From the NCBI GenBank assembly GCA_016185465.1, contig JACPNO010000039.1, positions 1 through 52,899 of the forward strand: a stretch of DNA of 52,899 nucleotides, given 5' to 3'. The notes below the pieces were generated by a model that saw nothing but the letters and a program-made list of their open reading frames with translations, did not search any database and was not told the DNA's origin. Every line of letters starts with the position of its first letter. Within the stretch, counting starts at the first letter, position 1. Below, one piece after another: positions 12,331 through 21,221 of this stretch. This DNA comes from Candidatus Solibacter usitatus. Its GTDB lineage: Bacteria; Acidobacteriota; Terriglobia; Bryobacterales; Bryobacteraceae. The translations under genes were made by a program, and so were the position numbers.

Positions 12331-15018
12331 ATGACGTGCCTGGCATGCGGCTCCGAGGTGCCGGAATCGAGCCGATTCTGCAGTATTTGCGGTGTCGAAC
12401 TCGGCGCTACTCGTACAATCCCGCGCCACAAAACAGCCGTTCCAATCAGCACTCCTTCGTCCGGCACCTCCGACGGAGCCCGATTTATCCCTGGAACGAC
12501 CCTCGTCGGTCGCTACCGCATCGTCTCGCTTCTAGGAAAGGGCGGCATGGGCGAGGTCTACCGCGCCGATGATCTCAAGCTGAGTCAGATGGTCGCCCTC
12601 AAGTTCCTACCCGAGGCCCTGGCTCACGACGGCACGGCGCTGGCGCGCTTTCACCGCGAGGTGCGAACAGCTCGACAGGTGTCGCATCCCAACGTCTGCC
12701 GCGTATTCGATATCGGTGATGCCGAGGGCGTGCCCTTCTTCACTATGGAGTACGTGGATGGGGAAGATCTCGCCTCCCTGATACGACGCATCGGCCGGCT
12801 CCCCCCGGATAAGGCCCTTGAAGTTGCACGGCAGTTGTGCGCGGGTTTGGCGGCTGCTCACGACTACGGTGTAGTCCATCGTGATTTCAAACCCGCAAAT
12901 GTAATGATCGACGCACGCGGGAAAGCGCGCATCACTGATTTCGGCCTGGCCGGAATGGCTGCCGATCCGCGCGAGCGCGAGCCGGGAGCCGGCACTCCCG
13001 CCTACATGGCACCGGAGCAGCTCCAGGGTAAAGAAGGAACCGTGCGGAGCGATCTCTATTCCCTGGGCTTGGTGCTATATGAGGTCTTTACCGGACGCCG
13101 GGCATTCGAGTCCTCGAAATTGCCGGAATTGCTGCGGGTCCGGCAGCAGACCTTGGTAACTCCTCCAACGCAAATTGTCAAAGACCTCGATCCGCTGGTC
13201 GAACGTGTCATTCTGCGATGCCTGGAAGATGATCCCGCGAGGCGTCCGGCTTCGGCCAGCCAAGTAGCGAAGGCGCTGCCGGGTGGGGACCCGCTCGCCG
13301 AAGCTCTTGCGGCGGGTGAAACACCTTCGCCTGAGATGGTCGCGGCATCCGGATCGAAGGATGGTCTTCGACCCTCGGCTGCCTGGGCGTGTTTGGGAGC
13401 GGTGCTGGCCGGCCTCCTGGTGGTTGCGGTCTTGAACAGCACAACCCAGCTTTGGAGTCTCGTGCCACTCGAAAAGCCTCCGGAGGTATTGACCGAGAAG
13501 GCCCGAGAAGCGCTCAAAAGCGCGGGGTACGCGCAACCGCCTGCCGATGACGGCTCAGGCTTCGATCATGATTTGGATTACCTCCGCTATGTGAAGCGGA
13601 CGAACAAAACCCCGGCGCGATTGAATCACCTGAGTTCGAGCGCGATCGTGTTCTGGTATCGGCAGAGCCCTCAGCCGCTTGTCTCGCTTCGCCTTCCCGG
13701 AGGTTTGATTTCCGCAAATGACCCTCCGTTGGACACTCCTGAAATGACACTAGTGCGGATGGATGCGGGTGGGCGCCTGCTCATGTTGAAGGCGGTTCCG
13801 CCGCAGTTGACCGAGAGCCTTAGCCCGGTCTCCGCTCCCGACTGGCGGCGGCTGTTTGCGGAGGCCGGTCTCGATCCAGCCAGCTTTTCCTCGGCCGAAC
13901 CCAAGTGGACCCCACCCGTATACGGAGACGTTCGTGCCGCCTGGACGGGCACGATTGGCGGCGAGCCTGCTATTCCTATCCGGGTCGAAGCCGCGAGTTA
14001 CCGTGGAAAGCCGGTGTACTTCGAGCTGATCCATCCGTGGACGCAGACGCCCGGTGCAGCACTGACGCAACAGAACCCGCGCCGGACCGCCGCCGTGGCC
14101 ATCGAAGTTACGCTCTTTTTGGCGCTGGTGTTTGGAGGCGCAGTTCTGGCATGGCGCAATCTGCGAGCGGGCCGGGGAGACCGCCAGGGCGCATCCCGTC
14201 TGGCGACTGTCGTTTTCGGGCTCGCCGCCACGGGCTGGGTCCTCGCCATTCATCACGTCGGTACGCTCTACGAGGTGGAGTTGTTTGTAGCGGGTGTCGC
14301 AGCCTGCTTATTTGCGGCAGGCCTTCTGTGGACACTCTATGTCGCTCTCGAACCCTACGTAAGACGGAATTGGCCCCGGATCCTCGTCACTTGGAGCCGG
14401 TTGCTTTCAGGTGAGACGCGCGATCCACTGGTGGGTCGCGATATTCTCTTCGGGTGTGTGGTCGGCGTAGTGTGGAGAATTTTGGAACAGTTGAGCCGTG
14501 TCGCTCCCTCCTGGCTCGGGTTGCCCCCGGGCATACCAACGTTTCACCCCGCATTAGCCAACTTGCTGGCTGGCGGTCGGAGCCTGATCGCAGCGCTGCC
14601 TCTAATTGTCGTCATCAACGCGGCCTTCGCAATGTCTTTTGTATTCCTTCTATTTCTCCTGCGGCTGGCGTTGCGCAACTCCTTGGCCGCCTCTATAGGC
14701 TTCGTTGGAATCCTGACGACGATGTACGTTCTCGGTGCGGAACAGCCCTGGGTCACCGCTCCCTTCCTGATACTGATGTTCGTGATGTGTGCGTTCGTGA
14801 TGGTTCGCTTCGGACTCGTCGCGTTGATTGCAGGCAGCATTTTCCTCGATTGCCTGGACGCATTTCCCCTGACCCTGCGGTTGTCAACCTGGTACGGAGG
14901 GATTGGTCTTGCTGGGGCCGCTATGTTGGCGGGAATCGCTCTATTCGGTTTCTACAATTCCATGGGCGCGCGTGACGGGCGCCAAAAAGAGCCGGGAGCC
15001 TGGTCGATTACCTTGTAG
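12331..15018 (+). CDS. Zinc-ribbon Ser/Thr protein kinase with polytopic membrane C-terminus
   Basis: This is an 895-residue protein. Residues 3-20 form a zinc ribbon (C3-x2-C6, C17-x2-C20). The Hanks-type kinase domain runs from about 60 to 315: glycine loop GKGGMG at 69-74, catalytic K91, HRDFKPAN at 183-190 with D185 and N190, DFG at 203-205 and GTPAYMAPE at 221-229. All catalytic residues are present, so it should be active. A membrane helix (about 350-370) leads to a 200-residue domain outside the membrane, then about eight more helices (about 594-885). The C-terminal half matches nothing I recognise. The gene lies between the duplicated gspD tail and gspD and runs opposite to both. The start has no Shine-Dalgarno. 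Confidence 0.93.
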   Translation: MTCLACGSEVPESSRFCSICGVELGATRTIPRHKTAVPISTPSSGTSDGARFIPGTTLVGRYRIVSLLGKGGMGEVYRADDLKLSQMVALKFLPEALAHDGTALARFHREVRTARQVSHPNVCRVFDIGDAEGVPFFTMEYVDGEDLASLIRRIGRLPPDKALEVARQLCAGLAAAHDYGVVHRDFKPANVMIDARGKARITDFGLAGMAADPREREPGAGTPAYMAPEQLQGKEGTVRSDLYSLGLVLYEVFTGRRAFESSKLPELLRVRQQTLVTPPTQIVKDLDPLVERVILRCLEDDPARRPASASQVAKALPGGDPLAEALAAGETPSPEMVAASGSKDGLRPSAAWACLGAVLAGLLVVAVLNSTTQLWSLVPLEKPPEVLTEKAREALKSAGYAQPPADDGSGFDHDLDYLRYVKRTNKTPARLNHLSSSAIVFWYRQSPQPLVSLRLPGGLISANDPPLDTPEMTLVRMDAGGRLLMLKAVPPQLTESLSPVSAPDWRRLFAEAGLDPASFSSAEPKWTPPVYGDVRAAWTGTIGGEPAIPIRVEAASYRGKPVYFELIHPWTQTPGAALTQQNPRRTAAVAIEVTLFLALVFGGAVLAWRNLRAGRGDRQGASRLATVVFGLAATGWVLAIHHVGTLYEVELFVAGVAACLFAAGLLWTLYVALEPYVRRNWPRILVTWSRLLSGETRDPLVGRDILFGCVVGVVWRILEQLSRVAPSWLGLPPGIPTFHPALANLLAGGRSLIAALPLIVVINAAFAMSFVFLLFLLRLALRNSLAASIGFVGILTTMYVLGAEQPWVTAPFLILMFVMCAFVMVRFGLVALIAGSIFLDCLDAFPLTLRLSTWYGGIGLAGAAMLAGIALFGFYNSMGARDGRQKEPGAWSITL

Positions 15019-15028
15019 CCATCGGCGG

Positions 15029-15047
15029 CCCCAACGGGCCGTTGGGG
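15029..15047. terminator. Possible hairpin between the convergent kinase gene and gspD
   Basis: CCCCAACGG-G-CCGTTGGGG is a 9-bp perfect palindrome 11 bases after the kinase stop. The middle base pairs must open to form a loop. There is no T-run on either side, so it may be a REP-like palindrome rather than an intrinsic terminator. The rest of 15019-15160 shows nothing else. Confidence 0.3.
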
Positions 15048-15160
15048 TCATCCGAAGACGGTCCATAAGTGGGGTTCGAGGAGGGGCGTGAGACTGCACC
15101 AATTCCAAGCCGTACAGCGGTTCTGGCACTGGCGGCCTGATTCAGGCTCCCGGCCCCCAA

Positions 15161-17611
15161 CTACTCCTTCATCATCTTCTGCAGCCGTTTCAGACTGCTC
15201 TTCAGCTCGTCGCTCGCTTCCACCATCTCATTGGTGTCGTAAATCACGCGCGGCGTCAGGAACACGATCAGCTCCGTCCGCGCCTTGCTGCTGGTCTTGG
15301 TCCCGAACGCCGCGCCCAGCCACGGGATCCGGTGAAGAAAGGGCAGGCCGGACGAACCTGAGGTATCGGATTCCTCGATGATGCCGCCGATCGAGACCGT
15401 ATCGCCATCCTGCACGGTCACCTGGGTTTGCACGGTGCGCTGCTGGAATGAAGGCGATTGAATGCCGCCCGCCGCCGGCGGCTGCGGAGAGCTCACCTGC
15501 TGATTGATCACCATGGTCACGATGCCGCTGGCATTCACGCGCGCCATGATATTGAGTCCGACGCCCGTGCTGCGGTTGGAAATCGTATTGGCGAACTGGC
15601 TGGTACCGCCCACCTGTACGCCCGAAACAGCTTGCGAACTGAGGGTAGGGACTTCCTGCCCCACGTTGATCGAGGCCGGAATGCTGTCGGTGGCGATCAC
15701 GCTGGGCGAGGAGATCACTTTGACCTTGGTGGTCGATTCGTGCGCCTGCAGCAGGGCCAGCAGCTCGCGGCTGGAGCCCACCAGCGTGCCGGCTGTCAGC
15801 AGCGAGTTGGCCGCGCTGTTGGTTGCCGAGAAAAAGCGGGAGGCCGTGCCGCCAGTGCCTGCTGCCGTGCCGGTTGCGGTGCGTTTCTGGAGAAACGACT
15901 GCACACCCAGCGAGAACACCCCGGTCAGTTCCACTTCGTACACTTTGGCTTGAATGAGTACTTGCCGGGGCGAGATGTCGATCTTCTCCACCAATTGGGA
16001 AATCGCCTCCCATTCGGCGGGCGTTGCCTGGATCAGCAGTGTGTTGTCAAACGGATTGGGAATAATGCGCGGATGGATGTTCATGCCAAAACCGGTGCCC
16101 ATTCCGGCGCCCAGGTAGGAACCGGTTAGATCGCCGGTGGTGGTAGTGGTCGAGGTTCCCGCTGGTGTGGCCGTGGTAGTGGCCGCCACGGCGGGAGCCA
16201 TCGCCTGACCGAATCCCATCCCATAGCCGCCTCCGTAACCGCCATAGCCGCCGTAACCGCCGTAGTCGCCCATGCCCCCGTAGCCGCCGTATCCCCCGTA
16301 ACCACCCATGCCGCCCCCGTAGCCGCCCATACCACCGCCGTAGCCGCCCATGCCGCCGCGATAGCCGCCCATACCACCGCCGTAGCCGCCCATGCCGCCG
16401 CCGTAGCCGCCCATACCGCCGCCATACCCGCCCATACCGCCGCCGTAGCCGCCGCCCATCATGCCGCGCATGCCGCTCAGGCCCATCCCCATCCCCGGGG
16501 GCATGCCATAGAGCTGCATGACGGCCATGCCAACGATTTCCGCCTGGGCGTATTTCAGCCGGTAAACGTAGTTAGTGATGGCGCCGACGGTTTGCTTGGT
16601 CTTGATGTCAAGCTTCTTGATCCATTTTTCGAGCTCCGTGAAGACTCCCGGGTTGGGCGCAACCGCGATGATGGTGTTGATGCGGTCGAGAGGCATGAAT
16701 TTGATGGCGCTATTCTTCTCCGACAGCGAATAGGCTTTGAACACGGTCTCGAGTTCCTTGACCAGGTCCGACGGCCGTCCGTGGGAGACCTCGAACAGGC
16801 GCACGCGCTGGCCGGCGAAAGTATCGCTGTCGAACAGCGCGATCATTTCGAGGGTGCGCTTCATGTTCCGGCTGTTGTCGAGGATCAGCAGAAGATTGGC
16901 CGGATCGTAGCTGGTCATCTTGGCGCTCTCGCCCAGAAAAGGCTCGAGCAGTTTGAACATTTCCGGGGCGGTGGCGTACTTGAGAAAAATCAGGTTGAGC
17001 AGCATGCGCTCGTCATCGGGCAATTCCTTGGCGGCGCCCGGAGTGTTGGTGTTGGGCGAGATGGGCAGGCGGGAAACATCCGCCAGCGGCACGATGCGAT
17101 AGATTTCGCCCACTTTCACCATGGCCGCGCCGTTGATGCGCAGGATGGTTTCGAGCAGCGGCAGCAAGTCGACCGGTTTGAGTTCGCCGAAGGTGCTGAT
17201 GGTCACCGATCCTTTGACGCGAGGATCCAGGATGTAATCGATTTTCAAGGCCCGGGCCAGCAGCTCGATGACTTCGATGAGCGACACGTTGTGTAGATTG
17301 AATCCGCCCGGGCCGCGGGTGGGCATGGGAACCGGCGTGAGCCCCGCGGCGGGCGCGGGCCGCGCGGGCGCCGCTGGTTGGGTGGTTTGGATCGATGATC
17401 CCGGTGTCGTCGACGGCGCAGTTTGTCCTTGCGCCGGCTGCTGCGGCGCTACCTGTCTTTGCTGGATGCCTTGCTGCCGCCGTTGCTGTTGCTGTTGTTG
17501 GCGGCGCGGCGGCGTAATGAGGACCGGCGGCCTTTGCTGCGCCTGAATGAGGGCCGCCAGAATGACGGCGATCCCCACGGCTCGAATGCTGGAACGGCGG
17601 AATAAATTCAT
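15161..17611 (-). CDS. gspD: Type II secretion secretin GspD
   Basis: This 816-residue protein forms the outer-membrane pore of the type II system. A signal peptide (residues 1-24) is followed by a Gln/Pro-rich linker (25-95), N0 (GFNLHNVSLIEVIELLARAL, from about 100), N1 and N2/N3 domains, and the secretin domain (about 540-790) with the signature VPTLSSQAV through IEESDTSGSSGLPFLHRIPW. The N3 domain is split by a Gly/Tyr/Met repeat (about 380-467), described separately. A GAGG ribosome site precedes the ATG. It is the last gene of the gsp operon. A second copy of its last 120 bp lies 3.1 kb downstream. Confidence 0.95.
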   Translation of the reverse strand: MNLFRRSSIRAVGIAVILAALIQAQQRPPVLITPPRRQQQQQQRRQQGIQQRQVAPQQPAQGQTAPSTTPGSSIQTTQPAAPARPAPAAGLTPVPMPTRGPGGFNLHNVSLIEVIELLARALKIDYILDPRVKGSVTISTFGELKPVDLLPLLETILRINGAAMVKVGEIYRIVPLADVSRLPISPNTNTPGAAKELPDDERMLLNLIFLKYATAPEMFKLLEPFLGESAKMTSYDPANLLLILDNSRNMKRTLEMIALFDSDTFAGQRVRLFEVSHGRPSDLVKELETVFKAYSLSEKNSAIKFMPLDRINTIIAVAPNPGVFTELEKWIKKLDIKTKQTVGAITNYVYRLKYAQAEIVGMAVMQLYGMPPGMGMGLSGMRGMMGGGYGGGMGGYGGGMGGYGGGMGGYGGGMGGYRGGMGGYGGGMGGYGGGMGGYGGYGGYGGMGDYGGYGGYGGYGGGYGMGFGQAMAPAVAATTTATPAGTSTTTTTGDLTGSYLGAGMGTGFGMNIHPRIIPNPFDNTLLIQATPAEWEAISQLVEKIDISPRQVLIQAKVYEVELTGVFSLGVQSFLQKRTATGTAAGTGGTASRFFSATNSAANSLLTAGTLVGSSRELLALLQAHESTTKVKVISSPSVIATDSIPASINVGQEVPTLSSQAVSGVQVGGTSQFANTISNRSTGVGLNIMARVNASGIVTMVINQQVSSPQPPAAGGIQSPSFQQRTVQTQVTVQDGDTVSIGGIIEESDTSGSSGLPFLHRIPWLGAAFGTKTSSKARTELIVFLTPRVIYDTNEMVEASDELKSSLKRLQKMMKE
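16210..16470 (-). repeat. Gly-Tyr-Met tandem repeat inside gspD
   Basis: A 21-nt unit encoding GGYGGGM repeats about seven times with few changes, then breaks down into GGY and GGYGG units. It encodes residues of about 380-467 of the secretin, between the two halves of N3 (YRLKYAQAEIVGMAVMQLYG before, PRIIPNPFDNTLLIQATPAE after). N3 of secretins often carries a flexible Gly/Ser-rich constriction loop; this one is unusually long and regular. Repeat number may vary between strains by slippage. Confidence 0.9.
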
Positions 17612-17630
17612 TTTTTGCCTCGGTGGCGCA

Positions 17631-18359
17631 TTACTTCAAGGTTTCCCAGCGGCAGGTTTCGCCGAAGGGCGATTTGGATATCACTTTGCGTTTATTTCCC
17701 ACCACGGTTCCGGCCGGGGAGGTATCGCCGGGCTGGCACGCATTCAATCCGGCGCCGATATCGACTCCGGGCGCAGCTTCACCGCGGGGCTGGGGCGGCG
17801 CCGATTTTGCCGCGGCTGGCGCAGCGGCGCTTTTGGGACGGGAATCCTCCACGGGGGGAGCCGCCGCGTTTTGGGCCAGCATTTCGTCGACCCGCTTGTT
17901 GATCACCTGTCCATCCCATTCCAGGGCGATTTCTTCATTGGAAACATCCACCAGCTTGAACTCGCCGAAATTCTCTCCCGGATGCACGCCCACCTGATCC
18001 TGATGCCCTTTGCCGCCGCTCAAAATGGCGGTGGGGCTATCGCCCAGGTAGAGCACGCCGTGCAGCTGCGGCAGCGGCGGCATGGGCTTGGCCGGCGGAG
18101 CCTGCACTTCCACCACGACATTGGGATTGCGGTCCTTGGAGAACAGCATCTTCTGCGCGATCTCGTTGTACGAGGCAGCCGCCACCGGTTGAGCCGGCTT
18201 GTTGATGCCGAGCGGTGGCGGCGGCTGCGGCTTGACGGTTTGCCGGGCTGTCGCCTGCTCACGCGCGCGGGCCGCCAGCCAGTCGCGGCGCAATTGCCAT
18301 CCGGCCGCCAAGATCGCGGCGCCGAGCAGCAGATTCAGCAGCAGCAGCCTTCGCCTCAA
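17631..18359 (-). CDS. gspC: Type II secretion inner-membrane clamp protein GspC-like
   Basis: This 242-residue protein has one N-terminal membrane helix (about 6-22), a Pro-rich periplasmic linker (about 40-60) and an HR-type domain (about 95-155: LHGVLYLGDSPTAILSG, then GVHPGENFGEFKLVDV and ALEWDGQVI). In type II systems this domain contacts the N0 domain of GspD. The C-terminal 75 residues are Ala/Pro-rich with two cysteines and do not look like a PDZ domain. It overlaps gspM by 4 bp (ATGA) and is followed by gspD 20 bp later. The assignment rests on domain pattern and position. Confidence 0.8.
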   Translation of the reverse strand: MRRRLLLLNLLLGAAILAAGWQLRRDWLAARAREQATARQTVKPQPPPPLGINKPAQPVAAASYNEIAQKMLFSKDRNPNVVVEVQAPPAKPMPPLPQLHGVLYLGDSPTAILSGGKGHQDQVGVHPGENFGEFKLVDVSNEEIALEWDGQVINKRVDEMLAQNAAAPPVEDSRPKSAAAPAAAKSAPPQPRGEAAPGVDIGAGLNACQPGDTSPAGTVVGNKRKVISKSPFGETCRWETLK

Positions 18360-18943
18360 AATGACGCCAGCCCTTTCTTTTCCGGCACGAGTTTCCGTGG
18401 AACGACGCCCGCCAGAGTAAGACGCACGCCGACTTTTTTCTCTTTCTGATTGGTTGAGATCACGCGAATCTCATTGGTGGCGAGCAATTCCGGCTCTGCC
18501 GTCAGCGCAGCCAGAAAGTTCACCAATTGCTCAATGCGGCAATCGAAGGTGACCACCACGGCGGCTTCGCCGTAGTCCTTGCCGAGCGGCTGCAGGTTGG
18601 GGAATTCGCCGCCGCGCACATCGATGCCTTCGTTCTTGCCCACGCGGCGGATGGTTTCGAGCAGATGGGCCTGGGCTTGCTGCGCGGTGGGAGCTTGGAT
18701 GATGCCCTTCTCGCGCGCAGCCGCCTCATCGTTCACCTGTTTCAACACCGTCTGTTTGCCGGGCAGAGTGGCAACCGTCTGGCGCAGGCGGGCCAGCCGC
18801 TTCTCCGCCAGGGGAATCGAGTGGGTGGCTGCAACGACGCTGGGTTCCTTGTCGCCGTAAATGCCGAAGCGCAGCACCAGAAGCAGCAGCAGGCACGCGC
18901 CCAACAGGATCAAAGCGCGCTGGTCGCGGGTGGACAGCGTCAT
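18356..18943 (-). CDS. gspM: Type II secretion protein GspM (PilO-like)
   Basis: This 195-residue protein has a cytoplasmic N-terminus, one membrane helix (about 11-28), a coiled-coil stretch (about 45-90) and a ferredoxin-like periplasmic domain (about 95-180). This is the GspM/PilO plan; these proteins pair with GspL on the inner-membrane platform. The start codon overlaps the stop of gspL by 4 bp. Sequence similarity alone would not separate GspM from PilO; the surrounding gsp genes decide the name. Confidence 0.8.
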   Translation of the reverse strand: MTLSTRDQRALILLGACLLLLLVLRFGIYGDKEPSVVAATHSIPLAEKRLARLRQTVATLPGKQTVLKQVNDEAAAREKGIIQAPTAQQAQAHLLETIRRVGKNEGIDVRGGEFPNLQPLGKDYGEAAVVVTFDCRIEQLVNFLAALTAEPELLATNEIRVISTNQKEKKVGVRLTLAGVVPRKLVPEKKGLASF

Positions 18944-20250
18944 GGCCGGACCTTTCTGGCCGCGCGGATTTGAAACTGCTCGTTGCCTCCATTGCGGCTC
19001 AGCCCGCCCACAAACTGCGAGTTGGCAAAATACGGCGAGGCGTCGAGCAGCTTGAGAAGCGGGGCCGCCTGCTCGGTTTCGCCAGTCAGCGTGACCGCGT
19101 CGTGGGCGATTTGGAGCATGTTGGTCCAGGTGGGCGGCGCCAGAATCACGGTCAGCTCATTGAGCGCGTCGAGATTGCTTTTCGAGCGCGCGCGAAACTC
19201 ATCCAGCAGGTGGGCGCGGGCCTGCGCGTGGGCGATTTCGCTGTCGAGCGCCATCGCCTGCCGGGCTTGGGGGTCGAGTTTGCGAATCTCCGCTTCGAGC
19301 GATGCCAGGTAGCGCCGGTCTTCGAGTGCCGAATGGGCGAAAAGGCCGCCGGCCAGCACCAGCAATACGCCGGCCAGCACCAGCGACGGCACCAGGCGGG
19401 CGCGCGAGTTGGAACTGCGCAGCTCAGCGGGCAGCAGGTTGGCCGCCGGCGTCAGCCAGGGGCAGGCGCCCGCCACCGCCGCGGCAAACGGCAACGCGCG
19501 CCGCGCCAGATCGTTGCCGACGGGATTGGTGCGCGGCGCGGGCAGAATTTGTTCCAGGCTCAGCGCGGCCGTCTCAGGAGGCAGCCGCAGCTCGGCGGCC
19601 GCGAGCGAGGTAGCGCGGGCCGCGCCGGTTTCGAATTCAGCTGAAAACAAGGGGCGGGCGGGGCTCTCTCCGTAGACCTCAATCGAGCCGTTCTCGTCTT
19701 CGGCCAGCGCCAGAAATCCTTCCAGGCCGGCGGAGGCAATGTTGGCCGCGACCGGCAGCCGGCGCGCGGCATACAACACCGAGGCGGAAAACGTGAATGC
19801 CCCGACCGCGATGCCCGCTTCCTCGAACAGCACCCGGTAGCTGTCGAGCGTGGACTTCTGCACGATTCCGACCAGCGCGCCATTGCCCGCGCGCGACCAG
19901 GCATATGCCGCGTCCTGCTCGCCGTAAGGGTGCATGGTTTCGATCTGCAGCGCAATGGCCGCCGCCATATCGCGCTGCGCCACGCCGGGGAGCGCAACAT
20001 AGCGCACAATCGTGTCGCGGCGTGGAATCAACACCGTGGCCGTCAGGTGCGCGGCTCCGCAGCTGGTCAGGAAGCGCGCATATTCGGCGCCCCACTCGGC
20101 GGCCTGGCGCTCGCGGTAATTGCGGATGGTGGTGGAATCGAGCACATCGATTCCGCCCGGCCGCACGCGCGCCACCGTGACTTCGAGATGGGTCTCTCCG
20201 GCCTCGATGCCGATTCCGGAGCCAAAGGCCATGAGTTGGCGGGGATTCAT
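18940..20250 (-). CDS. gspL: Type II secretion protein GspL (PilM-PilN-like)
   Basis: This 436-residue protein has an N-terminal actin-like PilM/GspL cytoplasmic domain (about 8-280; starts GIGIEAGETHLEVTVARV), one membrane helix (about 292-310) and a PilN-like periplasmic part with a coiled coil and ferredoxin-like fold (about 315-436). GspL links the cytoplasmic ATPase GspE to the membrane platform. The gene sits 2 bp after gspK and overlaps gspM by 4 bp. Confidence 0.85.
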   Translation of the reverse strand: MNPRQLMAFGSGIGIEAGETHLEVTVARVRPGGIDVLDSTTIRNYRERQAAEWGAEYARFLTSCGAAHLTATVLIPRRDTIVRYVALPGVAQRDMAAAIALQIETMHPYGEQDAAYAWSRAGNGALVGIVQKSTLDSYRVLFEEAGIAVGAFTFSASVLYAARRLPVAANIASAGLEGFLALAEDENGSIEVYGESPARPLFSAEFETGAARATSLAAAELRLPPETAALSLEQILPAPRTNPVGNDLARRALPFAAAVAGACPWLTPAANLLPAELRSSNSRARLVPSLVLAGVLLVLAGGLFAHSALEDRRYLASLEAEIRKLDPQARQAMALDSEIAHAQARAHLLDEFRARSKSNLDALNELTVILAPPTWTNMLQIAHDAVTLTGETEQAAPLLKLLDASPYFANSQFVGGLSRNGGNEQFQIRAARKVRP

Positions 20251-20252
20251 GG

Positions 20253-21221
20253 CTAGTTTATCCAGGTGGTGTCGTACCAGCGGAGGATCTGCGCCGGCGG
20301 AACGCCGGGCTCGGTGTCCAGCTTGACGGTAGCCGCTACGGTGCGCCGCAGGTCGGAGAGCTGGCCCTTGCCGATACGCAGGCGCGCCGTCGCGCGCAAG
20401 GTGAAGATCGATTTGCCGCCGATCCGCAAACGCTGCGCCCCCGGTCCGGCTCCTCTTACGAAGCTGGCCAGCTGGCCGGAATTGCGAAACGGCATGACGC
20501 GCCGGCGCTCGACGATGGCAGCGACCGCTCCCGGATTGATGCCGATCGCGCCCAGCACCGCGGGTTGAGCGGAATTTGCGTCGATGCCCTCGATGCTGCC
20601 GAACACCGACAGGCAGTCGGCCAGGCCGCCGCGCGGGACCAGGCGTCCCTCGGCGTTGCGGTCATAGCCACCATAATACAATTCGGGCGTCATTCCCCTG
20701 ATCAGCAGCAATTCTTCGGTCTCTTCAATAGACGCATGGTGGGGCCGAAAAGTCGAAGGAGCAAACAGTTGAGGCTTGTTATCGGGGCCGGGCGTGCGCC
20801 AGTCGAGGATAGCCAGCACGATGGCCTGGGCGCGCTCGGGAGGGACGCCGAGCAGAACGATCAGCCGCAGCAGTTCCTCCGGCGGCGCAAGGTTGACGTT
20901 CAGCTTGGCGGTCTCCGGAATCACCTCCACCAGCGCTTCTCCTGACGGAAACGAGAGCGGGATGGCAACATCGCCGGGAGCATAGTAGCGCCGGGAGCCA
21001 TCCGGCCTGGTGGGCTCCCGGGTGGCCCAATCCAGGTAGAGAATGGCCCGCTGGACGGCTCCCTGAGCCAGATAGTAAGCGCGGGTGCCATCGACGGCCG
21101 TCGATGCCCGGTCGATCTCGGCGCGCACGGTGCTGGCGAGCGAAAAAGCAATCGCTCCCAGAGCCGCCGACAGCCATAAGACCGCCAGCAGCGCGCCGCC
21201 CCTGATTCTACGTGTCGCCAT
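20253..21221 (-). CDS. gspK: Type II secretion minor pseudopilin GspK
   Basis: This 322-residue protein has a prepilin-like start: RIRGG then ALLAVLWLSAALGAIAFSLA. As in known GspK proteins the residue at +5 of the mature protein is not Glu. The large globular domain includes AKLNVNLAPPEELLRLIVLLG and a later GIDANSAQPAVLGAIGI segment, both helix-hairpin-helix-like elements typical of GspK. It is thought to cap the tip of the pseudopilus with GspI and GspJ. It overlaps gspJ by 14 bp. Confidence 0.9.
   Translation of the reverse strand: MATRRIRGGALLAVLWLSAALGAIAFSLASTVRAEIDRASTAVDGTRAYYLAQGAVQRAILYLDWATREPTRPDGSRRYYAPGDVAIPLSFPSGEALVEVIPETAKLNVNLAPPEELLRLIVLLGVPPERAQAIVLAILDWRTPGPDNKPQLFAPSTFRPHHASIEETEELLLIRGMTPELYYGGYDRNAEGRLVPRGGLADCLSVFGSIEGIDANSAQPAVLGAIGINPGAVAAIVERRRVMPFRNSGQLASFVRGAGPGAQRLRIGGKSIFTLRATARLRIGKGQLSDLRRTVAATVKLDTEPGVPPAQILRWYDTTWIN

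Noticed and set aside
16126-16425. A 99-residue Ala/Trp-rich ORF within gspD.
   Set aside because: It is an alternate-frame reading of the Gly-Tyr-Met minisatellite.
16210-16470. Regularly spaced repeats that could be mistaken for a CRISPR array.
   Set aside because: Units are contiguous, in frame and coding, without unique spacers.
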